Source: CAWIVH01 sp963839475 (GTDB taxonomy: Bacteria; Acidobacteriota; UBA6911). From it: a DNA stretch of 64,000 nt. The stretch is taken from the NCBI GenBank assembly GCA_963839475.1, contig CAWIVH010000005.1:71865-135864 (forward strand), written 5' to 3'. The notes below the pieces were generated by a model. The model did not search any database. It was not told where the DNA came from and saw nothing but the letters and a program-made list of their open reading frames with translations. A program made the position numbers and the translations under genes. Positions 8,890 to 17,378 of this stretch are shown one piece after another. Position 1 is the first letter of the stretch. Each line of letters begins with the position of its first letter.

Positions 8890-11382
8890 ATGAAACGGAC
8901 CAGTCGCAGAACCTTCATCAAAGCCACAACGGGAACAGTGGCGGTGGCCTCTTCGGTTCCACGTTTGATGCCGGCTGATTCACGCGCCCTCGATGGATTC
9001 CAGATCGCCGCCCGCCACGCCCTTGTTCGAACGATTCCTACGCCCGATTTTTTCGAAGGGATGCTGCTGGGAAATGGAGATGTCGGAGTCTGCGCAACCG
9101 TTCGCCCCGACGCTTTGGGGCTCCACATCGGCAAGGAGGATTCATGGGATATCCGCGTCAGCGAAGAGCATTACCGGGAAGTACTGCCGTTTGACCGACT
9201 GATGGAACTCTGGAAGCGCGCCGGGGAGGAAGCCAAGCGGGATGGCAAGCCCGATATGATCCATCTTGAAAACAGCATTCCCGAGCTGCGGAAATACAAC
9301 GAAAAGGTCACGGAGTCCTACCGGAAACCCTGGCCACGTCCTTGGCCCTGCGGGATACTCTGGATTCATTGGGATCCGCGAAAAGTCCGGTTGATCCGGC
9401 AAACCCTGGATCCTTCCTGCGGCATTCTTACCTTGGATCTGGAATGCAGTGACCTGAAGGGGAAGGTCTGGAATTCGCAAATTCTTTGCCTGGTATCATG
9501 GGGTACAAACCACATCCACTTGAGCAGCACTGCCGATGTGCCGGTGGACTCCATCGCTTATTATCCGAATCGGGAGAAAGAGGCCGGGCTGCCTGATCCG
9601 GCTACGACCGGCGGAGTCAATGCTGGCGCCGCCTGGTTCACATGCTTTCAGCATTTTCCGGCCCTTGCGCCATCAGCCGAACAGCCTCATCCCCCGCAAT
9701 CCGATCTGGATCGTAATTTTTCGCTGCACGGCTGGGTGCAAGGCGAGTGGAACCTCGCATCCTCAGCGGGACGGCAGGTCCTGAGCCGACCAGGAATGGA
9801 GGCAGTCAGAGTTGATTTAACCCTTTTCACTTCCAGGGATCACAAGGACAGTGCATCTCATGCCGCCGGAGAAGTTTTGCGCCTTTCGCAGTACCCTGTT
9901 TCGCGCATTCGGCAGGAGGCAGAAGCGCATTGGAAGACATTCTGGTCCCGTTCCGCGGTCCTTCTTCAGGACAAGGAACTCGAAAGGCTCTGGTACCACA
10001 ACCAATATTTCCTGGCCTGCTGCCTGCGTGAAGGAAAGGTCGCTCCGGGGCTTTTCGGCAACTGGACCAGCGGGAAAATCGGCACAGCCTGGCATGGCGA
10101 CTACCACATGAACTACAACACCCAACAGGTTTTCTGGGGTGTTTTTTCCAGCAACCACGCGGACCAGCACCTGCCGTACGTCGAGTTGGTGGAGAGTTTG
10201 CTCCCCATGGCGGAAGATTTTGCCAGGGAGAAAATGGGGATGCCGGGCGCTTTTTTCCCGCATTCGGCCTACCCTGTCCCCAGTCGTACGATGCCCTATC
10301 CGGCGCTCCCATGGGGCTATGAAATCTGCGAGACCCCCTGGACCGTGCAGAGCCTCTGGTGGCACTACCTTTATACGCAGGACATTTCGTATCTTCGCCG
10401 TGTCTACCCCCTGCTGCTTGCGGCCTGCAGATTTGTCTCGGCTTATTTGAAACCGGAAGCTGATGGGAAATATCATGTAGTCCCGACGGTTTCCCCCGAG
10501 AATTGGGGCTGCACTGTCGATTTCCGGCTCAACCGGGACTGCATCATGGATCTGGCGCTGATCGCCTTTCTTCTGGACGCCGGCGTCGAAGCCTCCCGGA
10601 TCCTTTCGCTGGATTCCGGCGAGGCGGCGCGATGGAGGGATATCCGCTCGCGCCTGGCTCCGTATCCAAAAATCGAGGGTCCCTACGGCGAGGTTTGGCT
10701 GGACGTTCTCGGGGCCCCTGCCGAGTTTATTTACAATGTTCCGGTGACCCTGGCCCCGGTTTTTCCGGGCGAACAGGTCGGGCTGCATTCGCCTCCGGAA
10801 GAACTTGAGTTTGCCCGGCGGAGCGCCAGGCTGGTGCGGCTCGAAGGGGGGAACGATCTCGTGTACCAACCCCTCATCCGCGCAAGGCTGGGAATCCTCG
10901 ACCTGGAATGGTTTAAGAACGAAGTCCGGTATTGCAGCCTTCCGAACGGCATCTGCAACGATCGCGTGCGTCAGATTGGAGGGCGATACTCTGATCAGAC
11001 GAATCCCGATTTTATGATGAAAATGGGGGTTTGGATCGAGAACCTTTCGTTGCCGGCTGTGCTCAATGAATGTATGCTTCAGAGCTATCGGGGGACGATA
11101 CGGTTGTTCCCCAATGCAGAGGGGCTGGGGCCGGCTCAATTCTCTGGTTTGCGAACTGTCGGCGCTTTTCTTGTCAGTGCCGTCTGGGATGGCCGCAGCG
11201 TGACCAATCTTGAACTCCTGAGCGAAAAGGGCGGGGTTGTCCGCATAGTAAATCCCTGGGAGACCGACAAGATCGCGGTGAAACGGCTGAGAGACTCCGC
11301 AGCGATTGCGTACCGGTATGAAAAAGGTGTCCTGACTTTCAATACTTCTGCGGGGGACCGATATACACTTGGTCGGGCTTGA
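8890..11382 (+). CDS. Tat-exported GH95-like (alpha/alpha)6-barrel glycosidase
   Basis: An 830-residue protein with a twin-arginine signal (TSRRTFIKATTG, residues 3-14), so it is probably folded in the cytoplasm and exported by Tat. The N-terminal FFEGMLLGNGDVGVCATV near residue 50 resembles the beta-domain opening of family 95 glycosidases. The central ILWIHWDP..., WHGDYHMNYNTQQVFWG and CETPWTVQSLWWHYLYTQ are six-hairpin barrel segments that in GH95 relatives line the active site. Known GH95 enzymes remove alpha-L-fucose or alpha-L-galactose. The distance from them is large, so the substrate is open. GAGGTG lies just before the ATG. It precedes the ABC-PspA block on the same strand, with 115 bases between. 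Confidence 0.7.
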   Translation: MKRTSRRTFIKATTGTVAVASSVPRLMPADSRALDGFQIAARHALVRTIPTPDFFEGMLLGNGDVGVCATVRPDALGLHIGKEDSWDIRVSEEHYREVLPFDRLMELWKRAGEEAKRDGKPDMIHLENSIPELRKYNEKVTESYRKPWPRPWPCGILWIHWDPRKVRLIRQTLDPSCGILTLDLECSDLKGKVWNSQILCLVSWGTNHIHLSSTADVPVDSIAYYPNREKEAGLPDPATTGGVNAGAAWFTCFQHFPALAPSAEQPHPPQSDLDRNFSLHGWVQGEWNLASSAGRQVLSRPGMEAVRVDLTLFTSRDHKDSASHAAGEVLRLSQYPVSRIRQEAEAHWKTFWSRSAVLLQDKELERLWYHNQYFLACCLREGKVAPGLFGNWTSGKIGTAWHGDYHMNYNTQQVFWGVFSSNHADQHLPYVELVESLLPMAEDFAREKMGMPGAFFPHSAYPVPSRTMPYPALPWGYEICETPWTVQSLWWHYLYTQDISYLRRVYPLLLAACRFVSAYLKPEADGKYHVVPTVSPENWGCTVDFRLNRDCIMDLALIAFLLDAGVEASRILSLDSGEAARWRDIRSRLAPYPKIEGPYGEVWLDVLGAPAEFIYNVPVTLAPVFPGEQVGLHSPPEELEFARRSARLVRLEGGNDLVYQPLIRARLGILDLEWFKNEVRYCSLPNGICNDRVRQIGGRYSDQTNPDFMMKMGVWIENLSLPAVLNECMLQSYRGTIRLFPNAEGLGPAQFSGLRTVGAFLVSAVWDGRSVTNLELLSEKGGVVRIVNPWETDKIAVKRLRDSAAIAYRYEKGVLTFNTSAGDRYTLGRA

Positions 11383-11459
11383 TGCAGGCATGACCGGGAT
11401 AAAACCAGAATAAATCCATTTCTCCAAGGTATATCCCGCTGAGTTGTATCCGAGATTTG

Positions 11460-11487
11460 TTGACAGCGGGGCAATAGTTTTTCTAGT
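11460..11487 (+). promoter_or_regulatory. Candidate sigma-70-type promoter of the ABC/PspA block
   Basis: A consensus TTGACA at 11460-11465 is followed after 16 bases by TCTAGT at 11482-11487 (four of six matches to TATAAT). Transcription would start near 11494, only a few bases before the ATG pair at 11498/11501, and no ribosome-binding site precedes these codons. If correct, the block is read from a nearly leaderless message. Confidence 0.4.
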
Positions 11488-11497
11488 GTCTATCCAT

Positions 11498-12322
11498 ATG
11501 ATGCCTTCTTGGCTTTCTTCGATTCGCGGACAAGTGCCCAGGGGAATTTCCTTCGCTCTCGGCCTGATCCCAATTGCAGCCCTGATTTTGTTCTGGTGGT
11601 TCTTGACACGGGGAGCGCCCGAGGAAAGAGTCCTCGGGCCGACGATCTTGCCCAGCCCTACGGAAGTGATTTCGAGCCTTGGTGAGCTCCTCACCTCCCG
11701 CGATCAGGACAGCCGGACTTTGTTCGACCATATCGGGATCAGCCTGAAGCGGGTGGGGTTGGGATTTCTCCTGGCGCTGCTGATCGTAGTCCCGCTTGGA
11801 ATCCTGATGGGGGCTTATGGCAGCATGCGCGCGATGTTCGATCCGTGCGTGACAGCAAGCGGGTATATCCCGATTGCGACTCTGGTGCCGCTGACCATGT
11901 CCTGGTTCGGGTTGGACGAAATCCAGAAAGTTGTTTTCCTGGGAATGGCTTTCGGGATTTATCTGCTGCCGCTGGTCATTTCCGCGATCGACACAGTGCC
12001 CGATGTCTATTTAAGAACAGCCTACACCCTGGGTGCGAGGCGCTGGCAGGTCATCCTGCGTGTGCTTGTTCCTGTCGCACTGCCCGAAATCTGGCATTCC
12101 ATGCGTCTTGCGTTCGGGATCGGATGGACCTACCTCGTACTGGCCGAAGTGGTTGTCAAGGCTGGCGGGCTCGGCGATCTGATCGATACGGCGCGACGCA
12201 GGGCTAATTCGGGCCGAGTTTACCTGGTAATCGTGGTGATCACCCTGATCGCATGGGTAGCCGACCTGCTCTGGGTCCGGGCAGGATCTCTATTGTTCCC
12301 TTACCGGCGGAGTCGATCGTGA
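11498..12322 (+). CDS. ABC transporter permease, NitT/TauT (nitrate/sulfonate) type
   Basis: An inner-membrane permease of about 274 residues with six hydrophobic segments and the BPD_transp_1 fold. The cytoplasmic EAA loop reads AYTLGARRWQVILRVLVPVA near residues 175-194 and is where the ATPase docks. The form matches SsuC/TauC/NrtB permeases (anions, sulfonates, nitrate) but the class also moves thiamine precursors and other small molecules. Two adjacent ATGs at 11498 and 11501 are the likely starts; the frame is open back to a TTG at 11444. Its stop overlaps the GTG start of the ATPase gene, so the two are translationally coupled. The solute should bind the SBP-OmpA protein encoded six annotated reading frames downstream, counting the small ORF. 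Confidence 0.9.
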   Translation: MMPSWLSSIRGQVPRGISFALGLIPIAALILFWWFLTRGAPEERVLGPTILPSPTEVISSLGELLTSRDQDSRTLFDHIGISLKRVGLGFLLALLIVVPLGILMGAYGSMRAMFDPCVTASGYIPIATLVPLTMSWFGLDEIQKVVFLGMAFGIYLLPLVISAIDTVPDVYLRTAYTLGARRWQVILRVLVPVALPEIWHSMRLAFGIGWTYLVLAEVVVKAGGLGDLIDTARRRANSGRVYLVIVVITLIAWVADLLWVRAGSLLFPYRRSRS

Positions 12323-13182
12323 GCGCTGCGGCCGCGTCAAAATCAATCCCGATTGTCGAGTTTCGCAACGTCACCGTCCGGTTCAATCAATTCACGGCAC
12401 TGAATGACATTTCCTTCGCGATTGAAGATATTCCAAATCAGGGTGAATTTATCGCCATGATCGGGCCTTCAGGTTGCGGGAAGAGCACCGTATTGAACCT
12501 GATCGCCGGATTCCTCGAGCCAACGGAGGGTGAGGTACTGGTGCACGGCAACAGGGTTCAAGGCCCGGGCCTTGATCGGGGCATGATTTTCCAGCAATAC
12601 AGCTCATTCCCCCACCTGACGGTTCTCGAAAACGTGCTCTTCGGGCTGAGGCTGAATCATCGGCAATTGGGTCTGGATAATGGGGCTTGCCTGGCAAGGG
12701 CTGAGGATCTGATCGGGCAGGTCGGCCTCTCGGCGCACAGGGAAAAGTACCCCCACCAGCTGTCCGGCGGGCAGCAGCAAAGGGTGGCCATTGCACGTTC
12801 CCTGGCCATGGAGCCGAAGATCCTGCTGATGGATGAGCCTTTTTCGGCCCTGGACGAGCCAACCCGGCTTGAAATGCAAGAATTGGTCGTCGAACTCTGG
12901 CACCGAATCCAGCCGACGATATTTTGCGTTACCCACAGTGTGACTGAGGCGGTATATCTTGGCGATCGGGTATGGATTTTTTCTCCCGTGCCGGGTCAGA
13001 TAGCCTATGATATTCGTGAGGCCATTCCGCCTTCCGTTGGCGTGCCGCCTCTCGTGGCTCAGGAAAAGCCGGATTTCAAGAAGGCAGTGTATGTGGTCAC
13101 CGAAGCCTTCCGGCGGGTATCGGAAGGCCTTGCGAGGAAAGATCCCAACTCAAGCCATCAATCGCCGCAGGTGCGTGCATGA
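12319..13182 (+). CDS. ABC transporter ATP-binding protein, NitT/TauT type
   Basis: A 287-residue nucleotide-binding subunit. Walker A GPSGCGKST at residues 49-57, Q-loop in MIFQQYSSFPH, signature LSGGQ at 148-152, Walker B LLMDEP with D172/E173, and switch histidine in FCVTHSVTEA. The short C-terminal extension (about 50 residues) is longer than in SsuB/TauB. I chose GTG at 12319, which overlaps the permease stop (GTGA); an upstream ATG at 12253 would give a long tail inside the permease gene. Its own stop overlaps the next ATG (ATGA), so three genes are coupled. Confidence 0.92.
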   Translation: MSAAAASKSIPIVEFRNVTVRFNQFTALNDISFAIEDIPNQGEFIAMIGPSGCGKSTVLNLIAGFLEPTEGEVLVHGNRVQGPGLDRGMIFQQYSSFPHLTVLENVLFGLRLNHRQLGLDNGACLARAEDLIGQVGLSAHREKYPHQLSGGQQQRVAIARSLAMEPKILLMDEPFSALDEPTRLEMQELVVELWHRIQPTIFCVTHSVTEAVYLGDRVWIFSPVPGQIAYDIREAIPPSVGVPPLVAQEKPDFKKAVYVVTEAFRRVSEGLARKDPNSSHQSPQVRA

Positions 13183-14039
13183 AACCAGGTTTTTCGGATT
13201 ACCTTCGCGAAGCCTTCAGTGCGCGGCCGATGGGGATGTTCATGCCGCCCAACTGGGCCGGACTGGGTCTTTTTGCCTTTCTCGGATTGCTCAACCCCGG
13301 CTTCTGGGTCATAGGTCTGGCTCTGGAGCTGACCTACCTTGGAGCCCTCGCCTCGAATGATCGATTCCAGCGTCTGGTGGCTGCGAAGCAGCAGTGGTCG
13401 GAGCGCCGGAGTTGGCAGGCCAAGGTCGACGAAATGGTTCGCACCCTCGGGTCCGATGGGCAGCAGCGCTATCGCACTCTCGAGGTCCGTGCGCGCTCCA
13501 TTCTGGAACAGCAGCTGCGCGGTGCGTCCATAGCGCCGGGGCTGGAAACCCAGGGAGAGGGTCTGGGACGACTGCTTTGGATATATCTTCGCCTCCTCAT
13601 CATGCGCCAGGCGATCGAGCGGATTGTGCGAGAAGCCTCCGACGGAAGCGAGGAAACCACCAGGCTCCAGCAGCGCATCGAGAACCTCAAACTGCGTCTG
13701 GACCAGGAGTCTCTGAGCGAGGATCTGCGGAAAAGTCTGGCAAGTCAGATCGACATTCTTCAACAACGGATTGAAAAAAGGCGCGAGGCAAAGGAAAAGC
13801 TGGCGTTTCTGGACGCCGAGCTGACGAGAATCCAGGAACAGGCGGAACTGGTGCGAGAACAGGCGGTGCTGACGACCGACCCTGAGACCGTTTCCCAGCG
13901 CATTGATCAGATCACGGCAACGCTCGGCGGAACATCTCAGTGGATTTCCGAGCAGCAGAAAATATACGGTGCGGTCGAAGATCTCATGGCGGAGCCGCCG
14001 CCGCTATCGGTCAGTGGCCCGGTGAGGCAATCGCAATAG
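13179..14039 (+). CDS. Membrane-anchored coiled-coil protein of unknown function
   Basis: A 286-residue protein I do not recognise. Residues about 20-60 are hydrophobic and rich in Gly, Pro and Phe (MFMPPNWAGLGLFAFLGLLN, then FWVIGLALELTYLGAL) and would form one hairpin or two short membrane segments. From about residue 65 to 260 it is charged and heptad-like, with a long predicted coiled coil (TTRLQQRIENLKLRLDQESL and DAELTRIQEQAELVREQAVL). The ATG overlaps the ATPase stop (ATGA). Placed between the ABC ATPase and the AAA+ ATPase, it could be a membrane adaptor that joins the importer to the AAA+/PspA part. This is inference. Confidence 0.75.
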   Translation: MKPGFSDYLREAFSARPMGMFMPPNWAGLGLFAFLGLLNPGFWVIGLALELTYLGALASNDRFQRLVAAKQQWSERRSWQAKVDEMVRTLGSDGQQRYRTLEVRARSILEQQLRGASIAPGLETQGEGLGRLLWIYLRLLIMRQAIERIVREASDGSEETTRLQQRIENLKLRLDQESLSEDLRKSLASQIDILQQRIEKRREAKEKLAFLDAELTRIQEQAELVREQAVLTTDPETVSQRIDQITATLGGTSQWISEQQKIYGAVEDLMAEPPPLSVSGPVRQSQ

Positions 14040-14097
14040 TTTCTGCCCGGGCATTTCCGTCCAGCCCTCTACCACGCGGCCAACGTAAGGAGAATTC

Positions 14098-15828
14098 ATG
14101 GCATCCGAGCTGCCCGCCTGGGCGGGACAAATGAGGGATCTGTTCAAATCCGGGTCGGTGGCGCAGTTTATACTCCACGGCAATATTTTCGACGTGGTCC
14201 CGGCCGCGGCCAATGGAACCCGGCGCTATGTCCCCCTCAAAGTTTTCCTCGATGAAATCATGTTCGACAAATACGACACAGTCCTTCACTATGACCGCGG
14301 CCGGGGGATTCGCGCCAGCCGCGGTGCCGAAGACTGGGGGGAGTGGCTGAAACAGGCTCTGGGAGACCAGTCGCTATCGCTGATCCAAACGCGCGAACCC
14401 GGAGCTGCGATGGAGCTCATCGATCGCTATCTCCTCCGAACCCTCAACCTCCAGTCGATCAGGGGGAAGGAGGGAAGCGGCCGCAAAATCGCCGTGGTCA
14501 TTGATTTTGCCGAATTCGTTGTGCCGCGAGGCGACGCGATCCAGCTGGGCGGCCCTTTCAGTGCCAATGTGGTCAAAGTGCTCGGCTGGGCGAACGATCC
14601 TGCCATCCTGCAGTCGAACATTGCCACTATTCTCCTCACCGAGGGCTTGCACGATCTTAACGAGCTCGTGGTGCAGAATCCCCATGCCGTCGCCCTGCGC
14701 CTGCCGCTGCCGGACGAGCCCGAAATGGCCGATTACATCCAATCGCTCGCTGCGACTACCCTTGCCGACCTCCCTGCGAAGTCTGAGGTGCCCATGGATG
14801 TTCTCGGGCGGAGGATGTCCGGACTCAGCCGCGTCGGCGCCCGCACAGTTTTGTCGGTTGCGATCAAAAACGACCGCAAAATCACCCCGGCATGGCTGAC
14901 CCAGATGAAAAAAGAACAAATCGAACGCGAGTGCCAGGGGCTGCTCGAGTTCATGGAATCCCCATTTACGCTCGAGAACGTGTCCGGGCTGGATGCCGTA
15001 AAAGCCTGGTTGCGCGAAGATATGCAGCTTCTGCGGCGGGGCCTCTTGCACGCGCTGCCGATGGGCTACCTCATATCCGGGCGGATCGGCACCGGCAAGA
15101 CCTTCCTGATTCAATGCTGGGCGGGAGAGCTGGGTATCCCCTGCGTCGTATTCAAGAACTTCCGCGACCGGTGGGTCGGGGCAACTGAATCCAACCTGGA
15201 GAAGATCTTTTCCATCCTGCGTGCCCTGGGGCAAGCCGTGGTGTTCGTCGACGAGGCAGACCAGGCGGCGGGGAAGCGCGGTGGCGGTGACTCAGACAGC
15301 GGCCTTTCCGGCCGCGTATATGCGATGTTGGCCAAAGAGATGTCCGATACGCGCAATCGCGGCCGGATTATCTGGGTTTTCGCCACCTCACGCCCCGACC
15401 TGCTGGAGGTTGACCTGAAACGCCAAGGCCGTCTCGATGTGCACATCCCTCTGTTCTCGCCGCAGACTCCGGAAGAGATGAAGGCCTTGCTCCTGTCCGT
15501 CTCCCGCAAACTGAAGGTTCCTTTGGCTGAAGCCGATCTCCCGGAGATCCCTGCCGGCTTATCCCTTGGAGGAAACGAGATCGAAGGGATCCTTGTGCGT
15601 GCTCTCCGCGTTTATGAGCTTGCGCCCGAACCGCGCCCTCTTCTCAAAGATGTTTTTGCGGGCGTCATGCGAGAGGTTCGTCCCAGCGCCCACACGCGAA
15701 AACTCGAATACATGGACTATGTGGCTGTGAAAGAGTGTACGGATGCCCGGTTTCTCCCTCCGCGCTTCCGGGACCTGGCCCCTGAGGAACTGGAGCAAAG
15801 AATCGAAGAGTTACGGAGATTTATTTAA
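14098..15828 (+). CDS. AAA+ ATPase, Ycf46-like (classical AAA clade)
   Basis: A 576-residue cytosolic ATPase with two halves. The C-terminal half is a complete classical AAA domain: Walker A GRIGTGKT (328-335), pore loop and following helix DRWVGATESNLEKIF, Walker B VVFVDEAD (D385/E386), sensor-1 region FATSRPDLL (serine where most have asparagine) and the arginine-finger motif KRQGRLDVHIP. The N-terminal half (about 15-260) has the outline of a degenerate ATPase domain: VVIDFAEFVV resembles a Walker B strand but no P-loop is present. This order matches Ycf46-type proteins. AAGGAG lies five bases before ATG. The pore-loop aromatic W suggests it threads or remodels a protein, and the neighbour PspA is an obvious candidate. 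Confidence 0.9.
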   Translation: MASELPAWAGQMRDLFKSGSVAQFILHGNIFDVVPAAANGTRRYVPLKVFLDEIMFDKYDTVLHYDRGRGIRASRGAEDWGEWLKQALGDQSLSLIQTREPGAAMELIDRYLLRTLNLQSIRGKEGSGRKIAVVIDFAEFVVPRGDAIQLGGPFSANVVKVLGWANDPAILQSNIATILLTEGLHDLNELVVQNPHAVALRLPLPDEPEMADYIQSLAATTLADLPAKSEVPMDVLGRRMSGLSRVGARTVLSVAIKNDRKITPAWLTQMKKEQIERECQGLLEFMESPFTLENVSGLDAVKAWLREDMQLLRRGLLHALPMGYLISGRIGTGKTFLIQCWAGELGIPCVVFKNFRDRWVGATESNLEKIFSILRALGQAVVFVDEADQAAGKRGGGDSDSGLSGRVYAMLAKEMSDTRNRGRIIWVFATSRPDLLEVDLKRQGRLDVHIPLFSPQTPEEMKALLLSVSRKLKVPLAEADLPEIPAGLSLGGNEIEGILVRALRVYELAPEPRPLLKDVFAGVMREVRPSAHTRKLEYMDYVAVKECTDARFLPPRFRDLAPEELEQRIEELRRFI

Positions 15829-15831
15829 GCT

Positions 15832-16476
15832 ATGAACCTACTGGAAATGCTGGAATCGCTCGGTGATCGCCTGGGGATTGTTGCCCGAGTGCCGGATTCG
15901 GGACCGGTCCATGCCCCCAAAATCGAGATGCGGGTAATAACCCTTACAGACCTTACTTCGGAGATACGCCGCGATGAAATCAAGTCCCTGGCGGATCAGC
16001 CGGCAGAGCTCTCCGTTCCCTTCGAGAAGGTGATCGAAGCGGCCGGCATCCCGGCCCAGCCGCACGGGTGGACCATAGAGAAGCTGCGCCAGCTGCTTCG
16101 GTCCGATGCATTCAACGGACTGGCTCAAGACCAGGCGCAGCTTCGTATCCTCGGTGTTCTTGGGGAAGAGAAAGTGAATCCGGAGGATCTGGTTCGCGAT
16201 GCCGTTTCGCGGGACCAGGCTCTCGATGCGTTTGAAAAATTCGCCCGGAAAAAAATGGACGATCGCCTCATTGCCAGAAAACGCCGGCTGGCTGAAATCG
16301 AGAGCCAGATCGCCGACCTGCACGCGGAGGCGGCCAAGCTCAACGACCAGTCGCAAGATGACGCAGCCCGGTGGAAAGAATGGCGCCGGCAGAAGCGGGA
16401 ACGGGAGCGCGATCTGGCATGGTGTGTCGGTTACCTGATCGACAAACCGGTGATAACGACCGACGACAAGGATTGA
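15832..16476 (+). CDS. Soluble coiled-coil protein of unknown function
   Basis: A 214-residue protein without signal or membrane segment and not recognised. Residues 1-110 are mixed and probably globular (EIRRDEIKSLADQPAELSVP, WTIEKLRQLLRSD). Residues 125-195 are strongly charged and helical (KKMDDRLIARKRRLAEIESQ, WKEWRRQKRERERDL), likely a coiled coil. It starts three bases after the AAA+ stop codon, so it is probably translated with it and may be its adaptor or regulator, for example linking it to PspA. No homologue of known function comes to mind. Confidence 0.78.
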   Translation: MNLLEMLESLGDRLGIVARVPDSGPVHAPKIEMRVITLTDLTSEIRRDEIKSLADQPAELSVPFEKVIEAAGIPAQPHGWTIEKLRQLLRSDAFNGLAQDQAQLRILGVLGEEKVNPEDLVRDAVSRDQALDAFEKFARKKMDDRLIARKRRLAEIESQIADLHAEAAKLNDQSQDDAARWKEWRRQKRERERDLAWCVGYLIDKPVITTDDKD

Positions 16477-16520
16477 GATCCGGGCCGGCAGCCTGACGGA
16501 ACCGGTTTGGGGAGATAAAC

Positions 16521-16607
16521 ATGATGGCCTGCCGGTGCCTTTATGCCCTAGAATGGGACGAATATTTTGGCTTCGGCAGTGTACTTCAATTCAACTCCAA
16601 CGAATGA
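16521..16607 (+). CDS. Possible 28-residue small protein or leader peptide before pspA
   Basis: A 28-codon frame beginning MMACRCLYALEW and ending FNSNE. It has the best ribosome-binding site in the vicinity (GGGGAGA at 16509-16515, five bases before ATG). Its TGA ends at 16607, 12 bases before the PspA start. It fills most of the otherwise unexplained gap between the coiled-coil gene and pspA. It could be a small protein or a translated leader that controls PspA translation. A chance frame of this length is possible. Confidence 0.4.
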   Translation: MMACRCLYALEWDEYFGFGSVLQFNSNE

Positions 16608-16619
16608 ATGGAGATCGCG

Positions 16620-17378
16620 ATGGCAATTTTCGCAAGGATCGGCAGGCTCTTCAGGGGATTTATTAGCCTATTTGTCAGCGGTTTGGAATCGAGCAATCCC
16701 GAGGCTTTGATGGAGGCTGCCCGGCAGGAATTCCGGGACAAGATGGCTCAGTACAATTCTGCCCTGGCGCGCATGGCAGGGGTCGCCGAGCGCCTGAAAT
16801 CCCAGATTAAAACCAAAACCGTCAAAGCGCAGGACCTCGAACGCCGCATTCTTGCCAACCATCGTGCCGGCAACATGGACCTTGCCGGCAGCCTGGCTCG
16901 CGAACTGCAGGAATTGAAGGCCGATCTTGCCGTGGATACCCAGGAGCTGTCGGACACGGAGGAGGGTTATCAAGGTAACCTCCGGCAGGCTAAAGTGGCC
17001 CAGAAGGAATTCGAAGACAAGCTGCGCCGCCTGGAAAAGCAACTCTCCCAGGTGAAAATCAAGGAAGCTCAGGCCGAAGCGGCTGCGGCATTGAGCAGCG
17101 CGGCCTTTACGGTGGGTGATCTCGGCGACACCATGAAGACGGTCGAAGACATTCTCGCCAAGCGCTATGAGGAGTCCGCCGGCAAAGCGCGTGTGGCCAA
17201 AGATCTGGTGGATGTGGACAAGTTGCGGGAAAAGGAAAGCGAATCCAAAGCCCTGGAACAGGCTGCCCTTGCCGAATTTCTTGCCAGCCAGGGTATCCAG
17301 GCGCCGGCCGCTGCCGAGACTCCCGCAGCAGCCAAGGAAATCGGGCCGTCCGGCGGCGGCGGGCCGGCCGGGTCCTAG
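16620..17378 (+). CDS. pspA: PspA/IM30 (Vipp1) family membrane-remodelling protein
   Basis: A 252-residue PspA/IM30 protein, a bacterial member of the ESCRT-III superfamily that forms helical rods or rings on the inner membrane and stabilises it. The N-terminal MAIFARIGRLFRGFISLFVS is the amphipathic membrane-binding helix, followed by the long alpha-helical hairpin (about 30-190) with heptads such as KQLSQVKIKEAQAEAAAALS. The tail is Ala/Gly-rich and disordered. I chose ATG at 16620, since GGAG precedes it and the family starts this way; ATG at 16608 adds four residues. Neither PspB/C/F nor a sigma-54 enhancer is nearby, so control differs from the enterobacterial Psp system. Its partner may be the AAA+ ATPase two genes upstream. 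Confidence 0.9.
   Translation: MAIFARIGRLFRGFISLFVSGLESSNPEALMEAARQEFRDKMAQYNSALARMAGVAERLKSQIKTKTVKAQDLERRILANHRAGNMDLAGSLARELQELKADLAVDTQELSDTEEGYQGNLRQAKVAQKEFEDKLRRLEKQLSQVKIKEAQAEAAAALSSAAFTVGDLGDTMKTVEDILAKRYEESAGKARVAKDLVDVDKLREKESESKALEQAALAEFLASQGIQAPAAAETPAAAKEIGPSGGGGPAGS

Noticed and set aside
13179..14039. Calling this protein a second permease
   Set aside because: Only a short hydrophobic hairpin is present; the rest is charged and heptad-like.
16477..16520. Possible terminator between the coiled-coil gene and pspA
   Set aside because: No stable stem; the ribosome-binding site of the small ORF is the only feature seen.
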